This document shows, piece after piece, positions 36,512 to 44,396 of a stretch of DNA of 64,000 nucleotides. The translations under genes were made by a program, and so were the position numbers. Position 1 is the first letter of the stretch. Each line of letters begins with the position of its first letter. Source of the DNA: Cutibacterium granulosum (GTDB lineage Bacteria; Actinomycetota; Actinomycetes; Propionibacteriales; Propionibacteriaceae); assembly GCF_900186975.1 (NCBI RefSeq), contig NZ_LT906441.1:496001-560000 (forward strand). The letters are read 5' to 3'. The notes below the pieces were generated by a model. The model was given only the letters and a program-made list of their open reading frames with translations. It searched no databases and was not told the DNA's origin.

Positions 36512-36910
36512 GATGGCCTTTCGTCGGGAAGAGGCGTCTTTCGCCGTCATGGCACACACGGTATGCAACGAGCCGGGTGGCCGACATCCTTCCGTGGGAT
36601 GAAAAATGGCTCCGACCGGGGAAGGTGTGGGGTGGCCGAGGCCGATACCGGTGGATGAGCACTGGGGGGATGCCGCCGGCTTGGCACGAGCCGGTCACCT
36701 CGAGACGGGGCAGACTGGGCGTGGGCAGCTTGGGCGTGGATCGCGCCGCGACTCAGGGCGACGTGGAGTTCTGACCCTCGGTTTCGCTGAATCCTGCGCA
36801 AACTAACCCTGCGCAGGGGCGCGTGCGCCGCGGGGCCTCCTTGACCACGGGGGCTGCGTTGGCCACGGGGGTGTGCAAGCGTGGCTGGTAGGGGAGTTGC
36901 CACCACACGC
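36512..36910. other. Gap between the ABC ATPase gene and the response regulator gene
   Basis: No gene is supported in these 399 bp. They should carry the promoter of the ABC operon and possibly a response-regulator binding site. The hairpin at 36793-36817 is listed separately. Confidence 0.35.
36793..36817. terminator. Small hairpin after the response regulator gene
   Basis: CCTGCGCA (36793-36800) and TGCGCAGG (36810-36817) form a perfect 8-bp stem with a 9-nt loop, 94 nt beyond the response regulator stop. It could be a terminator of that gene or an operator for the ABC operon; the sequence does not decide. Confidence 0.35.
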
Positions 36911-37570
36911 TCAGCGCACCAGGCCGACCTCGTGGGCCAGCAGCACCAGGCCCACCCGGTCGCGGCAGTCCAGCTTGCTCAACAGACGTCCGATGTGGGT
37001 CTTGACGGTGCCCTCGGCCATGTAGAGGGTCTGGGCGATCTCGGCATTGGTGGCGCCCTTGGCGATCTCCACCAGCACCTCGCGCTCCCGGTCGGTGAGC
37101 GAGGCGAGCCGCTCGTCGGCGGCATGGGGATCGGCGGGCAGGGTGGGCACGACGTGGTCGAGCAGACGCTTGGTGGCAGACGGTGCCACGACCGCCTCCC
37201 CGTCCGCCACGGAACGAATGGCCGAGAGCAGCTCGGCGGGGCGGGCGTCCTTGAGGAGGAACCCGGAGGCGCCGGCCTTGAGGGCAGCGTAGACGTACTC
37301 GTCCAGGTCGAAGGTGGTGAGGATCATCACCTTGGTGGGCAGGCTGGACGCGGCAATCCTGCGGGTGGTCTCCACCCCGTCCATCACCGGCATGCGGATG
37401 TCCATGAGGGCGACGTCCACCTCGGTGGTGCGCAGTTTCTCCAACGCTTCGGCGCCGTTCGACGCCTCACCGACAACCGCCATGTCATCCTCGGAATCGA
37501 TGAGCATGCGGAACCCCGAGCGGACCAGGGACTGGTCGTCGACCAGGAGGACGCGGATGGGTTCGGCCAT
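36911..37570 (-). CDS. NarL/LuxR-type response regulator
   Basis: The 219-residue protein has a receiver domain with acidic pocket Asp11/Asp12, phosphoacceptor Asp57 (VALMDIRMP), a conserved Thr and Lys (LTTFD, GFLLKD), and a C-terminal LuxR-type HTH (LTDREREVLVEIAKGATNAEIAQTL...). It should bind DNA when phosphorylated by the partner kinase encoded two genes upstream. ATG 37570 is preceded by GGGAGG, which favours it over the longer open frame to 37624. It lies in line with the ABC transporter genes, which are likely targets. Confidence 0.92.
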   Translation of the reverse strand: MAEPIRVLLVDDQSLVRSGFRMLIDSEDDMAVVGEASNGAEALEKLRTTEVDVALMDIRMPVMDGVETTRRIAASSLPTKVMILTTFDLDEYVYAALKAGASGFLLKDARPAELLSAIRSVADGEAVVAPSATKRLLDHVVPTLPADPHAADERLASLTDREREVLVEIAKGATNAEIAQTLYMAEGTVKTHIGRLLSKLDCRDRVGLVLLAHEVGLVR

Positions 37571-37791
37571 GGTGATTCCTCCCGGTGACTTCGTGGTTGG
37601 CGCCAGTGTATCTGCCTGGGTCACGATCTGGTGTGGTTCGTTGTGTCATGGGGTTCCATCGTGGTGCCCACCGTCACCTCTGGCACCGACGCTCGTGCGT
37701 GACGGCAGCCCAATGGGCCTGGCTGCAATGGCCGGCATGGGGAACCCGAACCCAGCAGTCCTCCCCGGTCGTCGCCGGGTGGCGGGCACCC

Positions 37792-38310
37792 TCAGGACAG
37801 GCTCGCAGGGGGCGTGTCGTGCAGGAACTTGTCGATCTCTGGATTCGCCGGATCGTACTGGTCGCCGCACCAGGTCTCGGCGAATTGTTCCAGCCGCTGA
37901 TCGGTCGAGTGAAGGAGGAGAAACATCGTCACGCCGTCGGCAATCATGCCGAGGAGGACGAATGCGCGAGGCAGGTGCAGCAGGAACGCAAGGACGAACA
38001 GGATGAGCGCAGGCCACGTCGTCCCAAGCCACGCGATGGACATCTTCCTGGCGATGGCATTCGCCATCTCGTCGGCGTCAACCTTGCCGGTCAGCTTGGT
38101 GGGAAACGGACGCAGTACCAGGCCGAGGACCAACGTCACGAGCCAGGATGCGGCAGGGATGCCCAAGGACGTGCCCAGCGGCGCCTGGGAGGGCGGAAGG
38201 ATTGCCCACGCCACCAGTCCGAAAAGCCCCAGCGACACAGCCAGGACGAGGACCACGCGATCCAGGTACCACACGGAGCTACGAGTCGACACAGATTGAT
38301 GGTACTTCAT
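37792..38310 (-). CDS. Hypothetical membrane protein within the two-component locus
   Basis: I do not recognise this 172-residue protein. It has four hydrophobic segments, in two pairs (VVLVLAVSLGLFGLVAWAIL, SWLVTLVLGLVLRPF and two more around residues 95-130), and a soluble C-terminal tail. It sits between the kinase and response regulator genes on the same strand, so a role in the same sensory pathway is possible. The ATG at 38310 was chosen. A GTG at 38400 would overlap the kinase stop (GTGA) and add 30 residues including CSGCSDD, so coupling from that start cannot be excluded. Confidence 0.6.
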   Translation of the reverse strand: MKYHQSVSTRSSVWYLDRVVLVLAVSLGLFGLVAWAILPPSQAPLGTSLGIPAASWLVTLVLGLVLRPFPTKLTGKVDADEMANAIARKMSIAWLGTTWPALILFVLAFLLHLPRAFVLLGMIADGVTMFLLLHSTDQRLEQFAETWCGDQYDPANPEIDKFLHDTPPASLS

Positions 38311-38396
38311 ACCCCGATCGTCCGAACATCCACTGCACGTGATGCCGTCGTGGTACTCGATCTGGGGTGTCCGCGTGAAGTTGGGAAAGCCCTGTC

Positions 38397-39911
38397 TCAC
38401 CGCAACCGTGAGTCCGTCACGACCGGCAGGGTTGCCGCGACGCAGAAGCCACCTTCCTCACGTGGTCCCACGGTGAGCGCACCACCCATCGATGAGACGC
38501 GCTCCCGCATACCCTGCAGGCCGTGTCCCATCCCGTCTCCCTTGACCGCGTCGCCATAGCCGTCGTCGTCGATGCGCAGGGTGATGAGGCGTGGGCCGTA
38601 GTCGACGTCCACCGTCGCATGGGCGGTGGGGCCGGCGTGTTTGAGCACATTGGTGAGGGCCTCCTGCACCACCCGGAAGGCCGTCAGACCGATCGTCTGG
38701 GACACCTCGGGGCGTTGCCCGTGCACCTGCAGCTGCACGCGTGGTCCGGACTTCGCCACCAGCTCCGGGATGTCGGCCAGGCCGGGGGAGGGGGCGTAGT
38801 CGGCCTTGGCATCCGGGTCCTGACGCAGCACGCCGACGATGCGACGCATCTCGACCAGGGCGTCGCGTCCGGTGTCGGCGATGGTGTCGAGCACGTCGAT
38901 GGCCGCCTCGGGCTTCTTCGTGGCCAGGGCCTTGCCGCCCTCGGCCTGCACGATCATCACCGACAGGGAATGGGCGACGATGTCGTGCAGTTCCCGGGCG
39001 ATGTCGTTGCGGGTGCGTTCCTCGGCCATGCGAGCTGCCTGCTCACGCTCGGCGAGGATCGCCCGGAACCGCTGGGCCTTGGCGATGCGTTGCTGGGACT
39101 CGATGAGCGCCGCCTCACGCAGTCGTCTGCCCACCGCATAGGGGGTGACGACCAGGCCTAGACATACCGTCGTGGCGAGGAACCACATGACCCACGGGGT
39201 GCCGGAGGAGTCGTAGTCGGCAGCCAGAGTGTCCCGCCAGCGCAACGGCCCCAGAATGGCACCGATCGTGCCGAGCCACAGGATGATGCGTGACTGACGC
39301 CCTGCCGTCCACCGACCCACGGCGTACGAGGCGATCGGCACGGCAATGATCGACAGCACCGGGAACGGGACGAAGATGAGCTGGATGAGTCCGCCAACCA
39401 GCAGCAGGGCCATGAGCGCCCCCGGATGATCCCGACGCAGCAACAGGCTGAACACCATGATGATCGACGAGACGAGGGCGGCGACATATTCGGGGATCGG
39501 TGCCTGGATGCTTGCAGCCAGGTACGGCACGATGGTGAGGGTCGTCAACACCGTGATGAGGGTCATGTCGACCCACAGGGTCCGCTCCGGGTCGGTGGGG
39601 CGCCCGTCGTCGACGGTGGGGTTGAGCACCTCCTCCATCCCGGGGATCGACAACTGCTCCTCGGAGGATCGGTTCACCCCAAGACGCCCCAACCGGGCAC
39701 GTACCGAGGACGTGGCTCGTCCGGAGGATCCCTTGGCCGGCGACTCCTGCTGGTCGGTTCTGCCCTGCTCCCGGGGAGCGCTGGGCTGGCCGGGCGGGCG
39801 GGAATGCGACTCCCGGGAGCGCGTGGCAGCCTCGTCGCTGCTGGGGGAGGATCCGGTGAGGTCGGCAGGGTCAGCAGAACCGCTCGTCTGGTCGATCCGG
39901 TTGGTTGCCAT
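38397..39911 (-). CDS. NarX/DesK-type sensor histidine kinase
   Basis: The 504-residue kinase pairs with the NarL-type regulator downstream. The first ~125 residues are disordered and Ser/Arg/Pro-rich. A block of about five membrane segments follows (residues ~140-270), then a HisKA_3 dimerisation domain with the phosphoacceptor His309 (ARELHDIVAHSLSVM) and a HATPase_c domain (DDDGYGDAVKGDGMGHGLQG). No large extracytoplasmic sensor domain is visible, so sensing is probably within the membrane. The start is the ATG at 39911; the open frame to 40211 is low-complexity. It is divergent from galE. Confidence 0.9.
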   Translation of the reverse strand: MATNRIDQTSGSADPADLTGSSPSSDEAATRSRESHSRPPGQPSAPREQGRTDQQESPAKGSSGRATSSVRARLGRLGVNRSSEEQLSIPGMEEVLNPTVDDGRPTDPERTLWVDMTLITVLTTLTIVPYLAASIQAPIPEYVAALVSSIIMVFSLLLRRDHPGALMALLLVGGLIQLIFVPFPVLSIIAVPIASYAVGRWTAGRQSRIILWLGTIGAILGPLRWRDTLAADYDSSGTPWVMWFLATTVCLGLVVTPYAVGRRLREAALIESQQRIAKAQRFRAILAEREQAARMAEERTRNDIARELHDIVAHSLSVMIVQAEGGKALATKKPEAAIDVLDTIADTGRDALVEMRRIVGVLRQDPDAKADYAPSPGLADIPELVAKSGPRVQLQVHGQRPEVSQTIGLTAFRVVQEALTNVLKHAGPTAHATVDVDYGPRLITLRIDDDGYGDAVKGDGMGHGLQGMRERVSSMGGALTVGPREEGGFCVAATLPVVTDSRLR

Positions 39912-40251
39912 GGATTCCAGTTTATGTGGCCCCTGGAAGGTGGCAGGTCGTCGTGCCGGGACGGCTCGGCCGGCCAGCTGGGGGCCTGTTCGACACACCT
40001 TGTTCGACGCACCTCGGGCATGGGCTCCTGCTCCCCTGGATTCTGAGGGTCGGTGAGATGACCGTGGGGTCGGTGAGACGGCCGCAGCCTCTCCGGGCAA
40101 CCCGTGCACCTGCACTGCAAGGCCCTTCGACCAATGATGGGGCCCTCGCAGGTGTGGTGGTCGCGGGCGTGGGGATTCACGGCCACCGATGTACATGGCC
40201 CTGCATCGCACCGCATAACATGGTGTCCATCACCAGCAATTCGGAGGACTC
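39912..40251. other. Divergent promoter region between the histidine kinase and galE genes
   Basis: No gene is supported in these 340 bp. TAACAT (40216-40221) is a possible -10 for galE without a clear -35. GGAGGA just before the galE ATG is its ribosome site. Confidence 0.35.
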
Positions 40252-41241
40252 ATGCGGATTCTCATCACCGGCGGAGCCGGCTACATAGGGTCGACGGTGG
40301 CCTCGGCCTGTGAGGAAGCGGGCCACGAGGTCGTCATTCTGGACGACTTGTCGGCGGGAAGACGCGAATTCGTCAAGGACCGGACCTTCTACGAGGGCGA
40401 CATCGCAGATCAGCCCTTGCTCGACCGGGTCTTCACCGAGCAGGGCATCGACGCCGTCGTGCACTGCGCAGCTCGGATCATCGTCCCCGAGTCGGTCGCC
40501 GACCCGCTGGGCTACTACGAGAACAACGTCGGCAAGACGGTCAAGCTGCTGCAGGGTATGCAGCACAACGGCGTCAATCGGATCCTGTTTTCCTCCTCGG
40601 CGTCGATCTACGCCACCGACGACGAGTTCAAGGTGACCGAGGACTCCGCGCTGGACCCCGGCAGCCCGTACGCCACCACCAAGTTCATGGTGGAGCACAT
40701 CCTGCGTGACGCCGCCCACGCCTCCGATCTCAAGGCCCTCAGCCTGCGGTACTTCAACCCGATCGGCTCGGATCCCAAGCTGCGTACCGGCCAGCAGATC
40801 GAACACCCCACCCACGTGCTCGGCAAGATGATCGACGCCTGGATGGAGGACTCCACCTTCACCGTCACGGGTGTCGAGTGGCCCACCCGAGACGGCTCCG
40901 GCATCCGCGACTTCATCCACGTCTGGGACCTGGCCCAGGCCCACGTCGCCGCCTTGGAGCACCTTGACGAGGTGACCGTCGACGAGCCCTACCAGGTGTT
41001 CAACATCGGCACCGGGAACGGCGTGACCGTCAAGGAGCTCGTCAAGGCCTTCGAGGAAGGTACTGGCAAGGCTCTCAATGTCGTCTACGGCCCACCACGC
41101 CCCGGAGATGTCGCCGGTGCCTACACCGTCTCACACCGTGCCAAGGACCTGCTCGGTTGGAGCGCGGAGTTGACCCCGGCCGACGGCATCCGTGACGCCA
41201 TCGCCTGGCTGCCCCGTCGCAAGGAGATCTTGGGGTACTGA
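40252..41241 (+). CDS. galE: UDP-glucose 4-epimerase (SDR family)
   Basis: GalE interconverts UDP-glucose and UDP-galactose for galactose use and surface polysaccharides. The 329-residue protein has the NAD motif GGAGYIGS (residues 7-14), the catalytic Ser block (FSSSASIYA), and the YxxxK pair in SPYATTKFM. It also has the substrate-binding RYFNPIGSDP segment and the DGSGIRDFIHVWDLAQ segment typical of GalE. Length matches the family. GGAGGA lies just before the ATG. A strong terminator follows. Confidence 0.92.
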   Translation: MRILITGGAGYIGSTVASACEEAGHEVVILDDLSAGRREFVKDRTFYEGDIADQPLLDRVFTEQGIDAVVHCAARIIVPESVADPLGYYENNVGKTVKLLQGMQHNGVNRILFSSSASIYATDDEFKVTEDSALDPGSPYATTKFMVEHILRDAAHASDLKALSLRYFNPIGSDPKLRTGQQIEHPTHVLGKMIDAWMEDSTFTVTGVEWPTRDGSGIRDFIHVWDLAQAHVAALEHLDEVTVDEPYQVFNIGTGNGVTVKELVKAFEEGTGKALNVVYGPPRPGDVAGAYTVSHRAKDLLGWSAELTPADGIRDAIAWLPRRKEILGY

Positions 41242-41262
41242 TCTTCCGAATCCCCGACCTGT

Positions 41263-41299
41263 CACTGGCCTCGCACTCGTGCGGGGCCAGTGGTGTTTT
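41263..41299 (+). terminator. Rho-independent terminator of galE
   Basis: CACTGGCC (41263-41270) and CGCAC (41272-41276) pair with GTGCG (41279-41283) and GGCCAGTG (41285-41292) around a very small loop. A TTTT run follows at 41296-41299. It starts 21 nt after the galE stop. Confidence 0.9.
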
Positions 41300-41497
41300 C
41301 CCGGCCCGTGGTCCCAGGGCGGCCAGGCTCTTGTCGGTGCGGCTCAGCACCGCCGTGCACAGCTCGTCCTTTGGAATGACGTTGGGGTAGAAGGCTTCGC
41401 AGGTGACACCAGTCTCCTCGCAGGTCTCCTCGACGGTGGATCCCGGCACACCCATGCGGGCGAAGGTGGCGACGGGTATGACGCTCCTGGGGGACCT
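41300..41497 (-). pseudogene. Remnant of a TetR-family regulator
   Basis: The minus-strand frame encodes a degraded TetR N-terminal domain: VIPVATFARMGVPGSTVEET, then CEETGVTCEAFYPNVIPKDE and LCTAVLSRTD. It aligns by eye to the usual pattern of helix 1, then ...TTVEDICEAAGVTRGAFYRHFSSKDEL. The start is lost, key residues of the recognition helix are altered (TCEAFYPNVIP), and no ligand-binding domain follows before the galE terminator. It lies divergent from the MMPL transporter gene, the normal place for its repressor. An operator-like palindrome is still present at 41525-41555. Confidence 0.7.
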
Positions 41498-41524
41498 CGA
41501 CCGTTGAATACGATGCTGTACCGG

Positions 41525-41555
41525 ATTCGATACCGCATCGAATACATACTTGTAT
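41525..41555. promoter_or_regulatory. TetR-type operator upstream of the MMPL gene
   Basis: ATTCGATACCGCATCGAAT (41525-41543) is a perfect 7-bp inverted repeat with a 5-nt spacer. ATACATACTTGTAT (41542-41555) is a second inverted repeat overlapping its edge. The pair sits between the TetR remnant and the MMPL start, as expected for a divergent TetR operator. Confidence 0.65.
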
Positions 41556-41591
41556 CGAGTGGTGTGCGGACGAGTTCATTGCGGGGTGATG

Positions 41592-44396
41592 ATGTCCTCC
41601 TTCCTTCACGATCTTGGGGCCTGGTGCTTCCGCAGGGCCAAGACTGTCGTCGCCCTGTGGCTGGGCCTGTTGGTCCTGCTTGGGGTGGGGATGGTCGCCC
41701 TGCAGGGCGACTACGACGACTCCTTCACCATCCCGGGCGCCCCCTCCCAGGTGGCCTACGACAACCTCCGGGTGACCTTCCCGCAGGCCTCCGCGTTGAG
41801 CGCCAACGTCGTCATCACCGTGCCCGATGGCACCGACATCTCGTCGAAACCCATTCGTTCCCGGATCGAGAGAGGTGTCGAGGAGCTCAAGGACCTCAAG
41901 GACGTAACGGGGGCGACGTCACCGTGGAGCAAGTACGTCACCGGGATGGTCAACAAGGATCACACCGCAGCCGTCATCCAGGTGGAACTGGGACAGGTCA
42001 GCGCGGTGACCTTCCCCGATTCCGGGCGTGACGACCTGCAACAGGTGAGTCACGACATACAGGCTGACCTCCCGTCGGGGTCACACGTCCACGTTGGTGG
42101 CCAGGCCTTCGAGGCCATGCTGCCCTCCCTGTCGATCACCGAGGTCATCGGCGTCGGGGTGGCCCTCGTCGTCCTCGCCATCACCCTGGGATCCCTGGTG
42201 GCAGCCGGGATGCCGATCATCACCGCCGTCCTCGGGGTGGGGATCACGTACTCGATCATGGCGATCCTCACCCGGTTCACGACGGTCAACTCAGTCACAC
42301 CGATGCTTGCCGTCATGCTGGGGCTGGCCGTTGGGATCGACTACGCCCTGTTCATCCTGTCGCGTCACCGCGACCAGTTGCGTGACGGCTTTGAGGTGCA
42401 GGAATCGGCCGCCCGAGCCGTTGCGACCTCGGGTTCGGCGGTGGTGTTCGCTGGGACGACGGTCCTCATCGCCCTCATTGGCCTGGCCATCGCCAACATT
42501 CCCTTCCTCACCGTCATGGGCGTCTTCGCTGCCATCGGTGTCGCTCTGGCGGTTGTCATCGCCCTGACAATGCTGCCGGCCTTCATGGGGCTCATGGGAG
42601 AGAGACTGCGCCCGTGGAAATCTCGTCGCGGACGGGGGTCGAAGCCAACTGCGATGGCAACCGGGGCGAACAGTGACGACAATGCCACAGCTGGTGGGGA
42701 CGCACCGTCGACCAGCACCACTGCGGTTGGCAAGGGAGAACGCTCCGGCGGGATCTTCGGGTGGTGGGTGCGCACCGTCACCCGCGTCCCACTGGTGACC
42801 ATCCTCGTCGTCGTGGTGGGGCTGGGGGCCCTGGCCGTTCCGATGAAGGACCTCCACCTCGGCCTGCCCACCGCCGCGGAACTGCCCGCCGACAACACCG
42901 CCCGTCAGACCTATGACGCCCTGGAGAAGAAGTTCGGACCAGGATTCAATGGCCCGGTCATTGTCACCGCCGACATCGTCACCTCCACCGACCCGATGAA
43001 GATCGTCAACGGGCTCAAGGCCGACATCGAGAAGCTTCCTGGCGTCGACACTGTCGCCCTGGCCGTTCCGAACCAGAACGCCGACACAGCCATGATCCAG
43101 GTGCTGCCGACCACCGGTCCCACCGACGAGGCGACCAGTGACCTGGTTCGCGAACTGCGCGACCACAAGTCCGAATGGCACGACAAGTACGGGGTTGACA
43201 CCGCCGTCACCGGACTGACGGCCATCAAGCTCGACGTCTCCAACCGTCTGGGAGCCGCCCTGCTGCCTTTTGGAATCTTCGTCGTCGGGCTGTGCCTGGT
43301 GCTGCTGACGGTGGTGTTTCGGTCGATCGCGGTCCCCATCAAGGCAACTATCGGTTACCTGCTCTCGGTGCTGGCCGCCTTCGGAGCCGCGCAGCTGGTT
43401 TTCAACCGAGGTATCGGCCTGTCCGTGGTCAACCTCGACCGTCCTGTCCCGATCATCTCCTTCATGCCGATCGTCGTCATGGGCATCCTCTTCGGCCTGG
43501 CCATGGACTACGAGGTTTTCCTGGTGTCGCGAATGCGCGAGGAGTACATCCACACCGGTGACGCCAAGGGTTCGGTGATCAGGGGATTCATCGGTTCGGG
43601 CAAGGTCGTCACGGCAGCCGCTGTCATCATGGTCTCGGTCTTCGTCTTCTTCATCCCGGAGGGCATGAATGCCATCAAGGAGATCGCCCTGGCCCTGGCC
43701 GTCGGTATCCTCGCTGATGCCTTCCTGGTGAGAATGACCCTCGTCCCGGCAGTCATGAGCCTGCTCGGTGACAAGGCCTGGTGGCTGCCGACATGGCTGG
43801 ATCGCCGCCTGCCCCGACTCGACATCGAGGGGGAGGGGATTGCCCACGAGGAGCAATTCGCAGAATGGCCCACCCCTGACCACACCGAGGCCCTGCACGC
43901 CGAGGGGATCGGGGTCGACGGTCTCTTCGCCGGCCTCGATCTGCACGTCGAGCCTCATGAGGTGCAGGCCGTCGTGGGTTCCCAGGACCCGGTCACGGCC
44001 GTGCTGCTCGCGGTCGGGGGACGACTTGCCATCGACCACGGTCGGATGAGGTCGGGCGGACGTCTCCTCCCGGAGCGAGCCTCCGCGGTGCGTCGGGTGG
44101 CGTGGCTCGTCGATGCCGCCGACAAGGACCTCACTGATGAGCTGCAGGCAGCCACGGCAGCTCTCACCCATCCACCGCGGCGCCCACCGCGTCTGTTCCT
44201 CATTGACCACGCTGATCAGATCGTCGAGCAGTTTCACCGCGATCAGCTGGAAGCCCTCATTCGCCAGGTGAACCAGGCCGGTGAGGCCGCCGTGATCCTG
44301 GGAGCCCAGCGAGCCGACCGCATCGACTGGCTGGAGCCACAGACAGTCCATGACCTGATCGATCAGCCCGAGCCGTCCCTCGGAGGTACCCGATGA
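41592..44396 (+). CDS. MMPL/RND-family transporter with a fused degenerate ABC-ATPase-like domain
   Basis: The first ~745 residues are a complete MMPL exporter. An N-terminal membrane segment (TVVALWLGLLVLLGVGMVAL) is followed by two large extracytoplasmic domains alternating with two blocks of five or six membrane segments. The second-block core is MGILFGLAMDYEVFLVSRMR, matching LGLAVGIDYALFILSRHRDQ in the first, the proton-relay Asp-Tyr motifs. Such proteins export lipids or drugs. Residues ~763-934 look like an ABC ATPase core without function: GLFAGLDLHVEPHEVQAVVG ends where a P-loop should be but reads GSQDPVTAVLLAV, and RPPRLFLIDHADQI resembles Walker B without the Glu. The start is uncertain: ATG 41592 has GGGG 5 nt upstream; ATG 41589 and TTG 41550 are alternatives. 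The ATG of the YhgE gene overlaps its stop. Confidence 0.88.
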   Translation: MSSFLHDLGAWCFRRAKTVVALWLGLLVLLGVGMVALQGDYDDSFTIPGAPSQVAYDNLRVTFPQASALSANVVITVPDGTDISSKPIRSRIERGVEELKDLKDVTGATSPWSKYVTGMVNKDHTAAVIQVELGQVSAVTFPDSGRDDLQQVSHDIQADLPSGSHVHVGGQAFEAMLPSLSITEVIGVGVALVVLAITLGSLVAAGMPIITAVLGVGITYSIMAILTRFTTVNSVTPMLAVMLGLAVGIDYALFILSRHRDQLRDGFEVQESAARAVATSGSAVVFAGTTVLIALIGLAIANIPFLTVMGVFAAIGVALAVVIALTMLPAFMGLMGERLRPWKSRRGRGSKPTAMATGANSDDNATAGGDAPSTSTTAVGKGERSGGIFGWWVRTVTRVPLVTILVVVVGLGALAVPMKDLHLGLPTAAELPADNTARQTYDALEKKFGPGFNGPVIVTADIVTSTDPMKIVNGLKADIEKLPGVDTVALAVPNQNADTAMIQVLPTTGPTDEATSDLVRELRDHKSEWHDKYGVDTAVTGLTAIKLDVSNRLGAALLPFGIFVVGLCLVLLTVVFRSIAVPIKATIGYLLSVLAAFGAAQLVFNRGIGLSVVNLDRPVPIISFMPIVVMGILFGLAMDYEVFLVSRMREEYIHTGDAKGSVIRGFIGSGKVVTAAAVIMVSVFVFFIPEGMNAIKEIALALAVGILADAFLVRMTLVPAVMSLLGDKAWWLPTWLDRRLPRLDIEGEGIAHEEQFAEWPTPDHTEALHAEGIGVDGLFAGLDLHVEPHEVQAVVGSQDPVTAVLLAVGGRLAIDHGRMRSGGRLLPERASAVRRVAWLVDAADKDLTDELQAATAALTHPPRRPPRLFLIDHADQIVEQFHRDQLEALIRQVNQAGEAAVILGAQRADRIDWLEPQTVHDLIDQPEPSLGGTR

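Noticed and set aside
41262-41609. 115-codon minus-strand frame as a full small gene
   Set aside because: The TetR-like residues belong to a different frame (ATG at 41455), and this frame has no similarity of its own.
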